Origin: CAZEIW01 sp964512305 | GTDB lineage: Bacteria; Pseudomonadota; Gammaproteobacteria; Burkholderiales; Burkholderiaceae_F | Assembly (NCBI GenBank): GCA_964512305.1 | Contig: CAZEIW010000198.1 | Span: forward strand, 1-22,703 | Reading direction: 5' to 3' | Length of the DNA: 22,703 nt | Shown: positions 7,414 through 14,554 of the stretch, in pieces | How positions within the stretch are numbered: the first letter of the stretch is position 1 | Layout: every line of letters starts with the position of its first letter | Made by a program: the position numbers and the translations under genes | The notes under the pieces: model-generated | The model's database searches: none | Seen by the model: the letters and a program-made list of their open reading frames with translations, nothing else | Told to the model about the DNA's origin: nothing

Positions 7414-8828
7414 TACGTCAGTCGCGCGCGCAAGCGCCGGTGTCGGGCAAAAGCGAAGATCAGCGCGGCTATTGCGATCAACAAGGCCGCCGGCACGAGC
7501 CTCGCGGCCAGCACCAGGTGCGACGCACCGCCGGCTCCCAACCGCAGAGCGCTCACCTGCTCGGCGGTGACCGCGGCCCGCGGGTTTCCGTACTGGCGAA
7601 CGAGATAGCGGGCAAGGCTGGCGACCTGGGGGTCCGTGAGATCCTGCGCGAAGCCCGGCATGACCACTTCCGGGGATTCAGCCTGGCGCACGATGCCGTA
7701 GAGGATCACCGCCACCAGGTTGTTCGTGTTCGCGCTCCCGAGCGCCGTGTTGTGAAAGAGCGGGGGCAGGCCCCCGTCGAAGCTGCCCTGACCGCGAGCC
7801 TGATGGCAGGCCGCGCACCAGGCATCGTAGAGTTGCGCCCCCGTCATCCGATTCGGGTCGTCCGGCAACGCCACCCCACGGATGCGGGCCAGGTCATCGG
7901 CGGCCTCGCCCCAAGCGTACGGCGGACGGCTGTCGACCGGGTCTCGAATCGCCGACACGCTCTTGAGATATACGGCGATCGCGCTCGCGTCCGCCTCGTT
8001 CAAATGGCGCAGGCTGTGGTCGATTGCCTCGGCCATCGGGCCGGCGGCCTGCGCCTTGTTCGCGGCGCGTCCGACCCGCAGGTAAGCGACCAACTCGTCG
8101 GTGCTCCATCCGCCGATGCCACTACTGGCGTCGGAGGTGATGTTCGGGGCGTACCACGGCCCGACCGCGCCACCGCCGAACTCGCGCGATGGATCTTCGG
8201 CCATCATGAGATTTCGCGGCGTGTGGCAGGTGCCGCAATGCGCAAGTCCGAGCGCGAGGTAGGCGCCGCGATTCCATTCGACACTCTTCGCCGGATCGGG
8301 CGCGAACGGCTTCGGGTCGAGAAACAGCAGATTCCACGCGGACATCGAAAACCGGAGATTGAACGGGAACGGAAGTTTCGTTGGCACGGGCGTCGCATCG
8401 ACGGGCGCCACCTTTTGCATGAAATACGCGTAGAGCGCGCTGGCATCCTCTTCGGTGACCTTCGCGTAGGCGGTGTAGGGCATCGCCGGATAGAGATGCG
8501 CTCCGTCCGCGCGCACCCCCAGGCGCACGGCGTCGCTGAACTGCGCGAGCGTGTAGCTGCCGATGCCGTGCGTCTTCGACGGCGTGACATTGGTGGCGAC
8601 GATCTCGCCGATCGGCGTCGGTATGGCAAGGCCCCCTGCAAACGGGTTCCCGCCCGGCGCCGTGTGACACGCGGCACAGTCGCCGGCGATCGCGAGGTAC
8701 TCGCCGCGCCTGACCAGCTCGTCGCCATCAGAGCCGGGCGCGCGCTGGGCGAGAGCACCGGCGCTCCATAGCGCCAGCGCAATGGAAGCGGCCGTCGCGA
8801 GCAGGCCACCCGGGTTCATCGAGGTCAT
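7413..8828 (-). CDS. Three-haem membrane-anchored cytochrome c subunit of a sugar/alcohol dehydrogenase
   Basis: 471 residues. A signal peptide spans about 1-28 (ends AGALAQ). Three haem c sites are visible: CAACH (51-55), CGTCH (198-202) and CAACH (338-342), each in a typical class I cytochrome domain. A C-terminal membrane segment lies at about 438-460, followed by a basic tail. This is the architecture of the cytochrome subunit of gluconate, sorbitol, fructose and FAD-glucose dehydrogenases and of acetic acid bacterial alcohol dehydrogenase. It would accept electrons from the flavoprotein in the periplasm and pass them to quinone or terminal oxidases. The start codon overlaps the flavoprotein stop as ATGA (8825-8828), indicating coupled translation. 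The frame stays open far upstream inside the flavoprotein gene, but that part is shadow sequence. Confidence 0.95.
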   Translation of the reverse strand: MTSMNPGGLLATAASIALALWSAGALAQRAPGSDGDELVRRGEYLAIAGDCAACHTAPGGNPFAGGLAIPTPIGEIVATNVTPSKTHGIGSYTLAQFSDAVRLGVRADGAHLYPAMPYTAYAKVTEEDASALYAYFMQKVAPVDATPVPTKLPFPFNLRFSMSAWNLLFLDPKPFAPDPAKSVEWNRGAYLALGLAHCGTCHTPRNLMMAEDPSREFGGGAVGPWYAPNITSDASSGIGGWSTDELVAYLRVGRAANKAQAAGPMAEAIDHSLRHLNEADASAIAVYLKSVSAIRDPVDSRPPYAWGEAADDLARIRGVALPDDPNRMTGAQLYDAWCAACHQARGQGSFDGGLPPLFHNTALGSANTNNLVAVILYGIVRQAESPEVVMPGFAQDLTDPQVASLARYLVRQYGNPRAAVTAEQVSALRLGAGGASHLVLAARLVPAALLIAIAALIFAFARHRRLRARLT

Positions 8829-10465
8829 TGGCCTGCGGACGATTTCGACGCCGCCGGCGCCTTTGCGCCGGCCTGCTCCGCGAGGATGTGCTGCGCCGTT
8901 CGCAGCGCCAACGCGAGCCCGTTCTCGGTCGAATTGACGGTCGCACACGTCGGGATGACGCCCGTGCTCGCCAGGAACAGGTTCTCGTGATCGTGAGCGC
9001 GTCCCCAGGCATCGCACACCGAGCTCTTCGGGTCGCGGCCCATGCTGAGCGTTCCGCAGATGTGCTGGTTGTTCGCGAAATCGCCCTCCTTGCTGAAGCG
9101 CAGATTCGTGCCGCCCATCAACTCCGCGATGCGCCGGAAGTCCCGCTTCGAGCGCTCGTGCCCTTTGCGGGTGTACTCGTCGATCGCGTAGTGGGCCTGC
9201 GGCTTGGGGATCCCCATCGCGTCCTTCTCGGAGGCGAGCGTGATGCGATGCTCGGGGTTCGGCAACACTTCGAGCACGTTCTTGACGTTGAGCTCGTGCG
9301 CCGCGCTGTGCCGCAGGCGCTTTTCCAGCTCGGGACCGTAGACGCCTTGCGCGATCAGTGCTCGCGTCGCACCATCGACGCGCGAGATGTTGGTGAAGTC
9401 CAGGCGATAGGGCGCGTGCCCGGAACGGAACGGACCATCCCTCATCGTGTTGATCGAACTGGGGCTCTGCGGTCCGCGACCGAGCCACAGCTCCTCGTCG
9501 GCGTCGAACGTAAGCGACGTGCTCGGGTGATCCATCAGATTGCGGCCGACCATGTCCGAGCTATTGGCAAGGCCGCGCGGGAACTTGTCGCTCGCCGAGA
9601 GCAGCAGGAGCCGCGGGCTCTCGATGCCGTTGGCGGCCACGATGAACGTCCTGCCGGTGACGCGATGCGAGCGCTTGTCGGGATCGTAGTAGAGCGCCGC
9701 GACGATGCGGCCCTTGTCGTCGTGCTCGAGCTTATGGACGTTGGCGTTCGGGAGAATCTTCACGCCCGCCGCTTCGGCGGCGGCCGCGGCGAGACCGCCG
9801 TGATACTGCGCGTCGATCGGGCAGATCGGCTGACAGCTGTTGTTGCCGCAGCAGGCGGGCCGGCCGTCGTAGCTGCGGCTGTTGCGCGCCGTCGTGTTGG
9901 TCACCACTTCGTAGACCGGCGCCAGCCGCTCGCGGATGCGGCGCATCGCGTACGGCTCGGCCACCGGCTGCATCGGGAACGGCTTGCTGCGCGGCGAGCC
10001 GGTGTCGGGAGCGCCCGAGACGCCCATGATCTCTTCGGCCTCCTGATAGAAAGGCTCGAGATCCTCGTAAGTCAGTGGCCAGTCGACGCCGACCCCGTAG
10101 AGGCTGCGTATCCTGAGGTCGTTGGGCACGTTCCGCCACGCGTGCGCCGCCCAGTGCCAGGTCGTGCCGCCGACCTGGCGGATGTACTCGGCGGCATACG
10201 GATAAGGGCCCGCCTGCACCAGGTAGCCGTTGTCCTTGGGCTGATAAACCGGATACGGGGCCCATGGCGCCGGCGGGTACGGCGACATCCAGTCGCTGCG
10301 ACGCGGCGAGTTGCGGAATCGGGCGACCAGTTCGCCTCGGGTCACCCTTGGTCCTGCCTCCAGGATGAGGACCGATGCGCCTGCCAGCGCGAGCTTGCGC
10401 GCGGTCAGCGAGCCGATGATGCCCGACCCGATGACCACGAAGTCCGCTGAGTTCGGTTCGGCCAT
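8825..10465 (-). CDS. GMC-family FAD dehydrogenase catalytic subunit with Fe-S cysteine cluster
   Basis: 546 residues. The N-terminal FAD-binding motif GSGIIGS begins at G13, followed by E36 in LILEAG. GGTTWHWAAHAWR (99-111) is typical of this GMC branch. C205, C206, C211 and C215 in CCGNNSCQPIC match the cysteine pattern that binds a 3Fe-4S cluster in bacterial FAD-glucose dehydrogenase. H468 and N511 near the C-terminus are the probable catalytic pair. It should oxidise a sugar, polyol or aldonate in the periplasm; the substrate cannot be read from sequence. It has no signal peptide, so export with the Tat-signal small subunit is expected. GAGGAG precedes the ATG at 10465, which lies 10 bases after the small-subunit stop. 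Confidence 0.95.
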   Translation of the reverse strand: MAEPNSADFVVIGSGIIGSLTARKLALAGASVLILEAGPRVTRGELVARFRNSPRRSDWMSPYPPAPWAPYPVYQPKDNGYLVQAGPYPYAAEYIRQVGGTTWHWAAHAWRNVPNDLRIRSLYGVGVDWPLTYEDLEPFYQEAEEIMGVSGAPDTGSPRSKPFPMQPVAEPYAMRRIRERLAPVYEVVTNTTARNSRSYDGRPACCGNNSCQPICPIDAQYHGGLAAAAAEAAGVKILPNANVHKLEHDDKGRIVAALYYDPDKRSHRVTGRTFIVAANGIESPRLLLLSASDKFPRGLANSSDMVGRNLMDHPSTSLTFDADEELWLGRGPQSPSSINTMRDGPFRSGHAPYRLDFTNISRVDGATRALIAQGVYGPELEKRLRHSAAHELNVKNVLEVLPNPEHRITLASEKDAMGIPKPQAHYAIDEYTRKGHERSKRDFRRIAELMGGTNLRFSKEGDFANNQHICGTLSMGRDPKSSVCDAWGRAHDHENLFLASTGVIPTCATVNSTENGLALALRTAQHILAEQAGAKAPAASKSSAGQ

Positions 10466-10475
10466 CGCGAACTCC

Positions 10476-10994
10476 TCAGGTCGGCTTCTTCGTCCAGCTG
10501 CCGTAGATGCCATAACAATACGTCGGCGGCCTCAGCACGTCGGCGACGGCTACGGCGTTGAGAGCAGTCTCGTACGCGACGACGCGCGCGCGCTCGCCCT
10601 CACCGACAATGCCGAGGTACCAGGCCGCGACAATCCTGCGCGGCAGCGGCGCAAGCGCGGACCGCTCCGCATCGAGCACCTCCTGCAATGACAACGGATC
10701 GATCCTGCGCGCGTCGATCAGTGCGAGCAGCGCGCGGGCCGCTGCCGGGAAACCCGCATCGTCGGCGGCGAGTGCGTCGAACAGCCGCTTCGCCTGAGCT
10801 TCGTCGAGCGCTTTGCGGCCGGCAAGGATCGCCGAAACCGCGACAAACGCGCCCATGTCCGCGTCGGCGATCGGCTGCGCCAGCGCCCACGGAATCAACG
10901 ATGCCGCGTAGCCGGACAGCATCCCGGCAAGCAACATGCGACGTGCGAGATTGGCCGTCCCGCCAGTGCCGATCAGGTCGCCCGTCGAGCTCAT
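10476..10994 (-). CDS. Small (gamma) subunit of the FAD dehydrogenase, Tat-exported
   Basis: 172 residues. The N-terminus has a twin-arginine-like signal: NLARRMLLAGMLSGYAASL with R18-R19, ending near ALAQ (40). The body matches the sorbitol-dehydrogenase/gluconate 2-dehydrogenase small-subunit type, including the C-terminal PPTYCYGIYGSW. In studied complexes this subunit carries the export signal and stabilises the flavoprotein. A consecutive pair of arginines and a hydrophobic core are visible, but the full SRRxFLK consensus is not. The start at 10994 is preferred over the upstream ATG at 11039 because GAGGGTGG lies just before it and it begins the natural leader. First of the three coupled structural genes. 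Confidence 0.9.
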   Translation of the reverse strand: MSSTGDLIGTGGTANLARRMLLAGMLSGYAASLIPWALAQPIADADMGAFVAVSAILAGRKALDEAQAKRLFDALAADDAGFPAAARALLALIDARRIDPLSLQEVLDAERSALAPLPRRIVAAWYLGIVGEGERARVVAYETALNAVAVADVLRPPTYCYGIYGSWTKKPT

Positions 10995-11102
10995 CGCCAC
11001 CCTCTTTCGCGGTCTCCGATCGGCCGTCCTCCGCGACAAGCCCAGGCAAGCGCGAAGCGGCTGCCGCGAATTCTCGCCCTTTTCGAGCCCGTCTCTACGA
11101 TC

Positions 11103-11510
11103 CTACGGCAGCCCGAGCGCCGGGCCGAGCGCGGCCGCGCCGTCACCGAGCGCCCCGAGAACCAGGAGTCCTACAATCCAGAACGCGGGGTACTCCCAGC
11201 CGCCATCCTTGTTGGAGAACAGCCACCCGTTCTTGCCGTGAACGAGCACGATCGTGCCGGCAATGAGCGGAACGAGCAGCAAAGCCACCCAGCGCGTTTC
11301 GATGCCGAGCAGGAGCAACGTTCCTCCGGCAATCTCCGCGGCCATGGTCAGGTATGCGAAGAACCCAGGCAGGCCGAGCGACTCGAAATATTTCGCCGCG
11401 CCCGCGGGCGTGAACACCTTGATCTTGAGCCAGGCATGGGCGAAGAACATCAGGGCGAGCGCGATGCGAAGAAGCAACGCGGCGTACTCGACGAGCGCGG
11501 GGTTCTTCAT
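11103..11510 (-). CDS. DoxX-family membrane protein
   Basis: 135 residues with four predicted membrane helices (about 7-28, 48-70, 73-93, 112-130). LLLRIALALMFFAHAWLKI and AEIAGGTLLLLGIETRWVALLL are typical of the DoxX/DoxD family. The function of this branch is poorly defined; members include a thiosulfate:quinone oxidoreductase subunit and proteins tied to redox stress. It lies on the same strand as the dehydrogenase genes with a 108-base gap, so it may be the first gene of that transcript or separate. GGGAG precedes the ATG at 11510. A tandem 10-base duplication (GGGACTCCCT twice, 11512-11531) lies directly upstream. Confidence 0.88.
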   Translation of the reverse strand: MKNPALVEYAALLLRIALALMFFAHAWLKIKVFTPAGAAKYFESLGLPGFFAYLTMAAEIAGGTLLLLGIETRWVALLLVPLIAGTIVLVHGKNGWLFSNKDGGWEYPAFWIVGLLVLGALGDGAAALGPALGLP

Positions 11511-11532
11511 GGGGACTCCCTGGGACTCCCTT

Positions 11533-11602
11533 GGCTTCGCGCAGGCTAGCAGGCTTGGTGTCATCAGAAGAACCCGTGGGGGCGGTACTCCTGCGCGAAG
11601 CC
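11533..11602. repeat. 13-base inverted repeat between divergent genes
   Basis: GGCTTCGCGCAGG (11533-11545) and CCTGCGCGAAGCC (11590-11602) are perfect reverse complements with a 44-base spacer. The right arm lies in the remnant reading frame described separately. It could be a regulator site, a hairpin, or the scar of a local rearrangement. Confidence 0.5.
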
Positions 11603-11686
11603 TTCGCCATCCTCGCGGGCGATGGTCGCTGCTTCCTGATACTTCCAGCGCTGGGCCTCGCGCAGGCCCACGCGCTTCAGGAGAAC
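11564..11686 (-). pseudogene. Probable C-terminal gene remnant or small ORF
   Basis: The minus strand is open for 40 codons from 11686 to a TGA at 11564-11566. The translation reads like a true protein end: REAQRWKYQEAATIA, then AREDGEGFAQEYRPHGFF, with lysine, tyrosine, glutamate and aromatic content unlike shadow frames here. A TGA (11687-11689) closes it upstream, exactly where the VOC gene begins, and no Shine-Dalgarno precedes the only GTG start (11671). The simplest reading is the last 40 codons of a lost gene that stood upstream of the DoxX gene; a 35-residue small protein is the alternative. The parent family is not recognised. Confidence 0.4.
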
Positions 11687-11688
11687 TC

Positions 11689-12063
11689 ATGTTCGACCAC
11701 GTGAAATTCGGAGTCAGCGACTATGCCGCGAGCAAGGCGTTCTTCCTCAAGGCACTCGAACCGCTCGGCGTAGCTGTTGTCTCGGAGGGGCCGCCGACCT
11801 ACGGTGTCGAGCTTAGCCCAAAGGGCAAGGCTTCGTTGTGCCTGTACCAAACCGAGGAGAAGCCGGCTCGTCTTCACCTGGCGTTCACGGCCGCTAATCG
11901 CCGGCAAGTCGAAGCTTTCCATCGCGCGGCTCTGGAGGCGGGTGGCAAGGACAATGGTGCGCCCGGTCTGCGCCCGCACTACCACGCGAACTACTACGCG
12001 GCTTTCGTCATCGGTCCGGACGGGCACAACATCGAAGTGGTTTGCCACGAACCCGAGGCCTGA
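11689..12063 (+). CDS. VOC-superfamily protein, single compact domain
   Basis: 124 residues, the standard length for a complete VOC domain. FDHVKFGVSDYAASKAFFLKAL opens the first module; GLRPHYHANYYAAFVIGPDGHNIEVVCHEP closes the second. H4, H63 and E116 fit the metal-binding triad. This subgroup is widespread in proteobacteria and often annotated as glyoxalase or lactoylglutathione lyase, but its substrate is not established. AGGAGA lies 5 bases before the ATG at 11689, so the start is firm; the frame remains open upstream without coding character. It is divergent from the DoxX gene and ends before a two-way terminator. Confidence 0.92.
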   Translation: MFDHVKFGVSDYAASKAFFLKALEPLGVAVVSEGPPTYGVELSPKGKASLCLYQTEEKPARLHLAFTAANRRQVEAFHRAALEAGGKDNGAPGLRPHYHANYYAAFVIGPDGHNIEVVCHEPEA

Positions 12064-12122
12064 CTCTTGCATCGGGGAACGTCCACAAGCGGGCTTCGCC
12101 CTCTTGCGGAAGGTCGAATGCA

Positions 12123-12148
12123 AAGGGCCTGCATCGCTGCAGGCCCTT
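12123..12148. terminator. Bidirectional intrinsic terminator
   Basis: A perfect 10-base stem, AAGGGCCTGC (12123-12132) with GCAGGCCCTT (12139-12148), has a 6-base loop. On the plus strand it is followed by TGATTTGTTT, and on the minus strand by TTGCATTC after the stem. It lies 59 bases after the VOC stop and 8 bases after the 3' end of the tRNA on the other strand, so it can end both transcripts. Confidence 0.85.
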
Positions 12149-12156
12149 GATTTGTT

Positions 12157-12233
12157 TGGTTGCGGGGGAAGGATTTGAACCTTCGACCTTCGGGTTATGA
12201 GCCCGACGAGCTGCCAGACTGCTCCACCCCGCG
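12157..12233 (-). tRNA. Initiator tRNA-fMet (anticodon CAU)
   Basis: 77 bases with encoded CCA (12157-12159). The acceptor stem is CGCGGGG against CCCCGCA, leaving the C1-A72 mismatch that marks bacterial initiator tRNA. The anticodon stem has three consecutive G-C pairs (CGGG-CTCATAA-CCCG), also an initiator feature. The T-arm is GGTTCAAATCC. The anticodon is CAT. Confidence 0.98.
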
Positions 12234-12317
12234 TCATTGGGTGTCGGCCATCGGGGCCCGTGAGCGGCGCAGAGACACCCCGCGCACGACGGCCGGATAA
12301 CCGATCGAGCCCAGCAT

Positions 12318-12345
12318 TTTATACGAGTTTCGGAATCGATTCCAA
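12318..12345 (-). promoter_or_regulatory. Promoter of initiator tRNA
   Basis: On the minus strand, a -35 TTGGAA (12340-12345) and a -10 TATAAA (12318-12323) are separated by 16 bases. Transcription would start near 12310, giving about 77 bases of 5' leader for RNase P removal. A 12-base palindrome GGAATCGATTCC (12332-12343) overlaps the -35 box and spacer. Confidence 0.7.
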
Positions 12346-12491
12346 CCGCACGCGCGCCATCGGATCGCGCGATTGCTGACCTGTCTCAATCTCCCCCGAC
12401 GCCCCGGCGCGCGTCGCGGGCGATACCGTCCCATAGAATCGCGCCGAGCGCACGGTCGCAGAGGCCCGCCCGGGCCAGCCCGCCGCGCGGG

Positions 12492-13526
12492 ATGCGAACC
12501 GTGAATCGAGGCCGAGTACGACATTCCCGTCAGGTCCGGACCTTGCGCTTCGGCATTCGGCCGGCCGCGGTGCTGGCCGCGGCATTGCTGCTGTCGGCGT
12601 GCCGGCTGCCGTGGTCGGCCGACGACGCCAAGGGGCCGATCACCCTTTCCGGAACCGTCGATGCGCACGAGGTCGATCTTTCGTTCCAGGCCGCGGGCCG
12701 GATCGCGCGCCTGCTTAGCGACGAAGGGCGCGAGGTGGAGGCAGGCCAGACGGTGGCGGAGCTCGACCCGACGGATTTCCAGCTCGCGCTCGAACGCGCC
12801 CGCGCACAGACGCGCGCGGCGCAAAAGGTGCTCGCCGCGCTGCGGGCCGGATCGCGGCCGCAGGAGGTTCGCGCGGCTGAAGCGGCGCTCGCGCAGGCGC
12901 GAGCCGATCAGCAGTTCGCAGACCTTCAGGTCACGCGCACCGCGGATCTCGTCGCCAAGCACTTCGTGTCGGAAGCGGAGCTCGACCGCGCCCGGTCGCA
13001 GGCCGACAGCGCGGCGGCACGGGTCGACCAGGCATCGCAGAACCTCTCGCTGCTGCGGGAAGGGCCGCGGCGGGAGGACATCGAGCGCGCCGACGCGGAC
13101 CTGAAGGCGGCGCAGGCGGCCGAGCGTTCGGCCGGGCAGCAGCTGAGCTACGTGCGCCTGACGAGCCAGGCGCGCGGCGTGATCAGCGTGCGCCTGGCCG
13201 AAGCGGGACAGGTCGTTGCCGCCGGCCAGCCGGTGTTCAGGCTCGCCCAGCTCGACCGGCCCTGGGTGCGGGCCTTCCTCGCCGAGCCGGATCTGCCGCG
13301 CGTCAGCCTCGGACAGGCGGCGCAGGTTCGCGTCGACGGCCTGCCGGACAAGGTTTTCACCGGCCGGCTGTCCTTCATCTCGCCGGTGGCCGAGTTCACG
13401 CCGAAAACGGTCGAGACGCGCGCGCTGCGCGTCGACCTCGTGTACCGGGTCACGGTCGACGTCGAGGACTCGCAGCATCAGCTCAAGATCGGCATGCCGG
13501 CCGATGTCGTGCTGGCGACGCCGTGA
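12492..13526 (+). CDS. HlyD/YbhG-type membrane-fusion lipoprotein of an ABC-2 exporter
   Basis: 344 residues. A basic N-region precedes a hydrophobic stretch and the lipobox LLSAC with C37, so it should be a lipoprotein anchored in the inner membrane. A biotinyl-lipoyl-like half-motif (SGTVDAHEVDLSFQAAGRI and EGREVEAGQTVAELD), a long alpha-hairpin rich in alanine, arginine and glutamate (about 95-215), the second lipoyl half (QARGVISVRLAEAGQVVAAGQPVF) and a beta-barrel (about 250-340) follow in the usual order. It would bridge the transporter to an outer-membrane factor not encoded here. The start is uncertain: the leader is long (36 residues) and the ATG at 12492 has only a weak Shine-Dalgarno. 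A -10-like TAGAAT lies at 12434-12439. First gene of the exporter operon. Confidence 0.92.
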   Translation: MRTVNRGRVRHSRQVRTLRFGIRPAAVLAAALLLSACRLPWSADDAKGPITLSGTVDAHEVDLSFQAAGRIARLLSDEGREVEAGQTVAELDPTDFQLALERARAQTRAAQKVLAALRAGSRPQEVRAAEAALAQARADQQFADLQVTRTADLVAKHFVSEAELDRARSQADSAAARVDQASQNLSLLREGPRREDIERADADLKAAQAAERSAGQQLSYVRLTSQARGVISVRLAEAGQVVAAGQPVFRLAQLDRPWVRAFLAEPDLPRVSLGQAAQVRVDGLPDKVFTGRLSFISPVAEFTPKTVETRALRVDLVYRVTVDVEDSQHQLKIGMPADVVLATP

Positions 13527-13539
13527 TCGTGGCGGGCCC

Positions 13540-13597
13540 GTTTGCCCGCCGGGCCGCCCCAAGGGCAAACAGCCCTTTGCGCGCAGCGCAAAGGAGG
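13540..13597 (+). promoter_or_regulatory. Two hairpins covering the ribosome-binding site of the first ATPase gene
   Basis: The first hairpin has arms GTTTGCCC (13540-13547) and GGGCAAAC (13563-13570). The second has perfect 9-base arms CCTTTGCGC (13574-13582) and GCGCAAAGG (13586-13594) with a 3-base loop. The second arm contains the first part of the Shine-Dalgarno AAGGAGG (13591-13597), 9 bases before the ATG. When folded, the second hairpin would block part of the ribosome-binding site, so it may set ATPase level relative to the lipoprotein, or be an intergenic repeat that landed there. Confidence 0.7.
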
Positions 13598-13606
13598 CCT
13601 CGCTCG

Positions 13607-14554
13607 ATGACTGACGCCGCGGTGACCGTCGAAGCGTTGCGCTTCGCCTACGGGCGCGAACCGGTGCTCGACGGGCTCGAGCTGCGCGTGGGCGCCGGCG
13701 AGATCTTCGGCGTGGTCGGAGCCGATGGCGTTGGCAAGAGCACCTTGCTGCGGCTGCTGATCGGGCAGCTCGTGCCCGCCTCGGGACGGATCGAAGTCCT
13801 CGGGATGGAGCCGTGGGACCCGCGGTTGCGGGCGCGGATCGCCTACATGCCGCAGGGCTTCGGGCAGTACCTCGACCTGTCGGTGCTCGAGAACCTGCGT
13901 TTCTTCGCCGACCTGCACGGCGTGAAGCCGCTCGAGGCGCAGGCGCTGATCGCCGATCTGCTGGCGCGCACAGGCCTGCGCGGCTTCGAGGACCGGCGCG
14001 CCGGGCAGCTTTCGGGCGGCATGATGCAGAAGCTCGCGCTCGCCTGCGCGCTCGTCAGCCGGCCGCACGCGATGTTCCTCGACGAGCCGACCACCGGTGT
14101 CGATCCCGTCTCGCGGCGCGCCTTCTGGCAGCTGATCGAAGGCGTGCGCGCCGACGGCGTCGCGATCGTCTACGCGACCGCGAACATGGACGAGGCCGAG
14201 CGCTGCGACCGCGTGGCGACGCTGGAACGCGGCCGCTTCAGCCGCCAGGGTTCGCCGGCCGAGCTGCTCGCCGGGACGCGCGCCGCGCTGGTTGCCGTCG
14301 CCGGCGAACAGGCCCGCGCACAGCGGGCCGCGGTGGCGCAGCTGCCGCAGGCCGACTTCGTGTTTCCGGTGGGCCGACGCCTGAAGGTGTGGCTCAGGGA
14401 GGGCGTGGCCGTCGACGCGTTCCGTGCGGCGCTGGCGCAGCGCCTGCCGCAGCTGGCTGTCGATCCCGTGTCGCCGACGCTGCACGACGTGGCTCTGCGC
14501 GAGCTCGCGCTCGGCGCCCGTGCCCCCCGGGGCGCCCCCGCGGCAGTCCCATGA
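13607..14554 (+). CDS. ABC transporter ATPase 1 (YbhF N-half type)
   Basis: 315 residues. Walker A is GADGVGKST (38-46), the Q-loop glutamine is Q83, the signature is LSGGM (135-139), and Walker B is MFLDEP with E160. The switch histidine is missing: the sequence is YATANMDEA, with A192 where the second ATPase has H197. The C-terminal region (about 225-300) is a regulatory extension seen in ABC-2 ATPases. In Escherichia coli the equivalent exporter uses a single fused protein (YbhF); here the two halves are separate genes. The start at 13607 is set by AAGGAGG; the longer upstream frame is not needed. The stop overlaps the next start as ATGA (14551-14554). Confidence 0.94.
   Translation: MTDAAVTVEALRFAYGREPVLDGLELRVGAGEIFGVVGADGVGKSTLLRLLIGQLVPASGRIEVLGMEPWDPRLRARIAYMPQGFGQYLDLSVLENLRFFADLHGVKPLEAQALIADLLARTGLRGFEDRRAGQLSGGMMQKLALACALVSRPHAMFLDEPTTGVDPVSRRAFWQLIEGVRADGVAIVYATANMDEAERCDRVATLERGRFSRQGSPAELLAGTRAALVAVAGEQARAQRAAVAQLPQADFVFPVGRRLKVWLREGVAVDAFRAALAQRLPQLAVDPVSPTLHDVALRELALGARAPRGAPAAVP

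Noticed and set aside
8829..9488. Upstream extension of the cytochrome c frame to 691 codons
   Set aside because: The extension lies inside the flavoprotein gene in another frame; the signal peptide begins at the ATG at 8828, which overlaps the flavoprotein stop.
8828..10450. 540-codon open frame antisense to the GMC flavoprotein
   Set aside because: The translation is rich in arginine, valine and histidine with no family motifs; it is the usual long shadow frame in GC-rich DNA opposite a real gene.
12123..12148. CRISPR-like or phage attachment site next to the tRNA
   Set aside because: It is a single perfect stem-loop that works as a two-way terminator; no repeated units, integrase or duplicated tRNA end are present.
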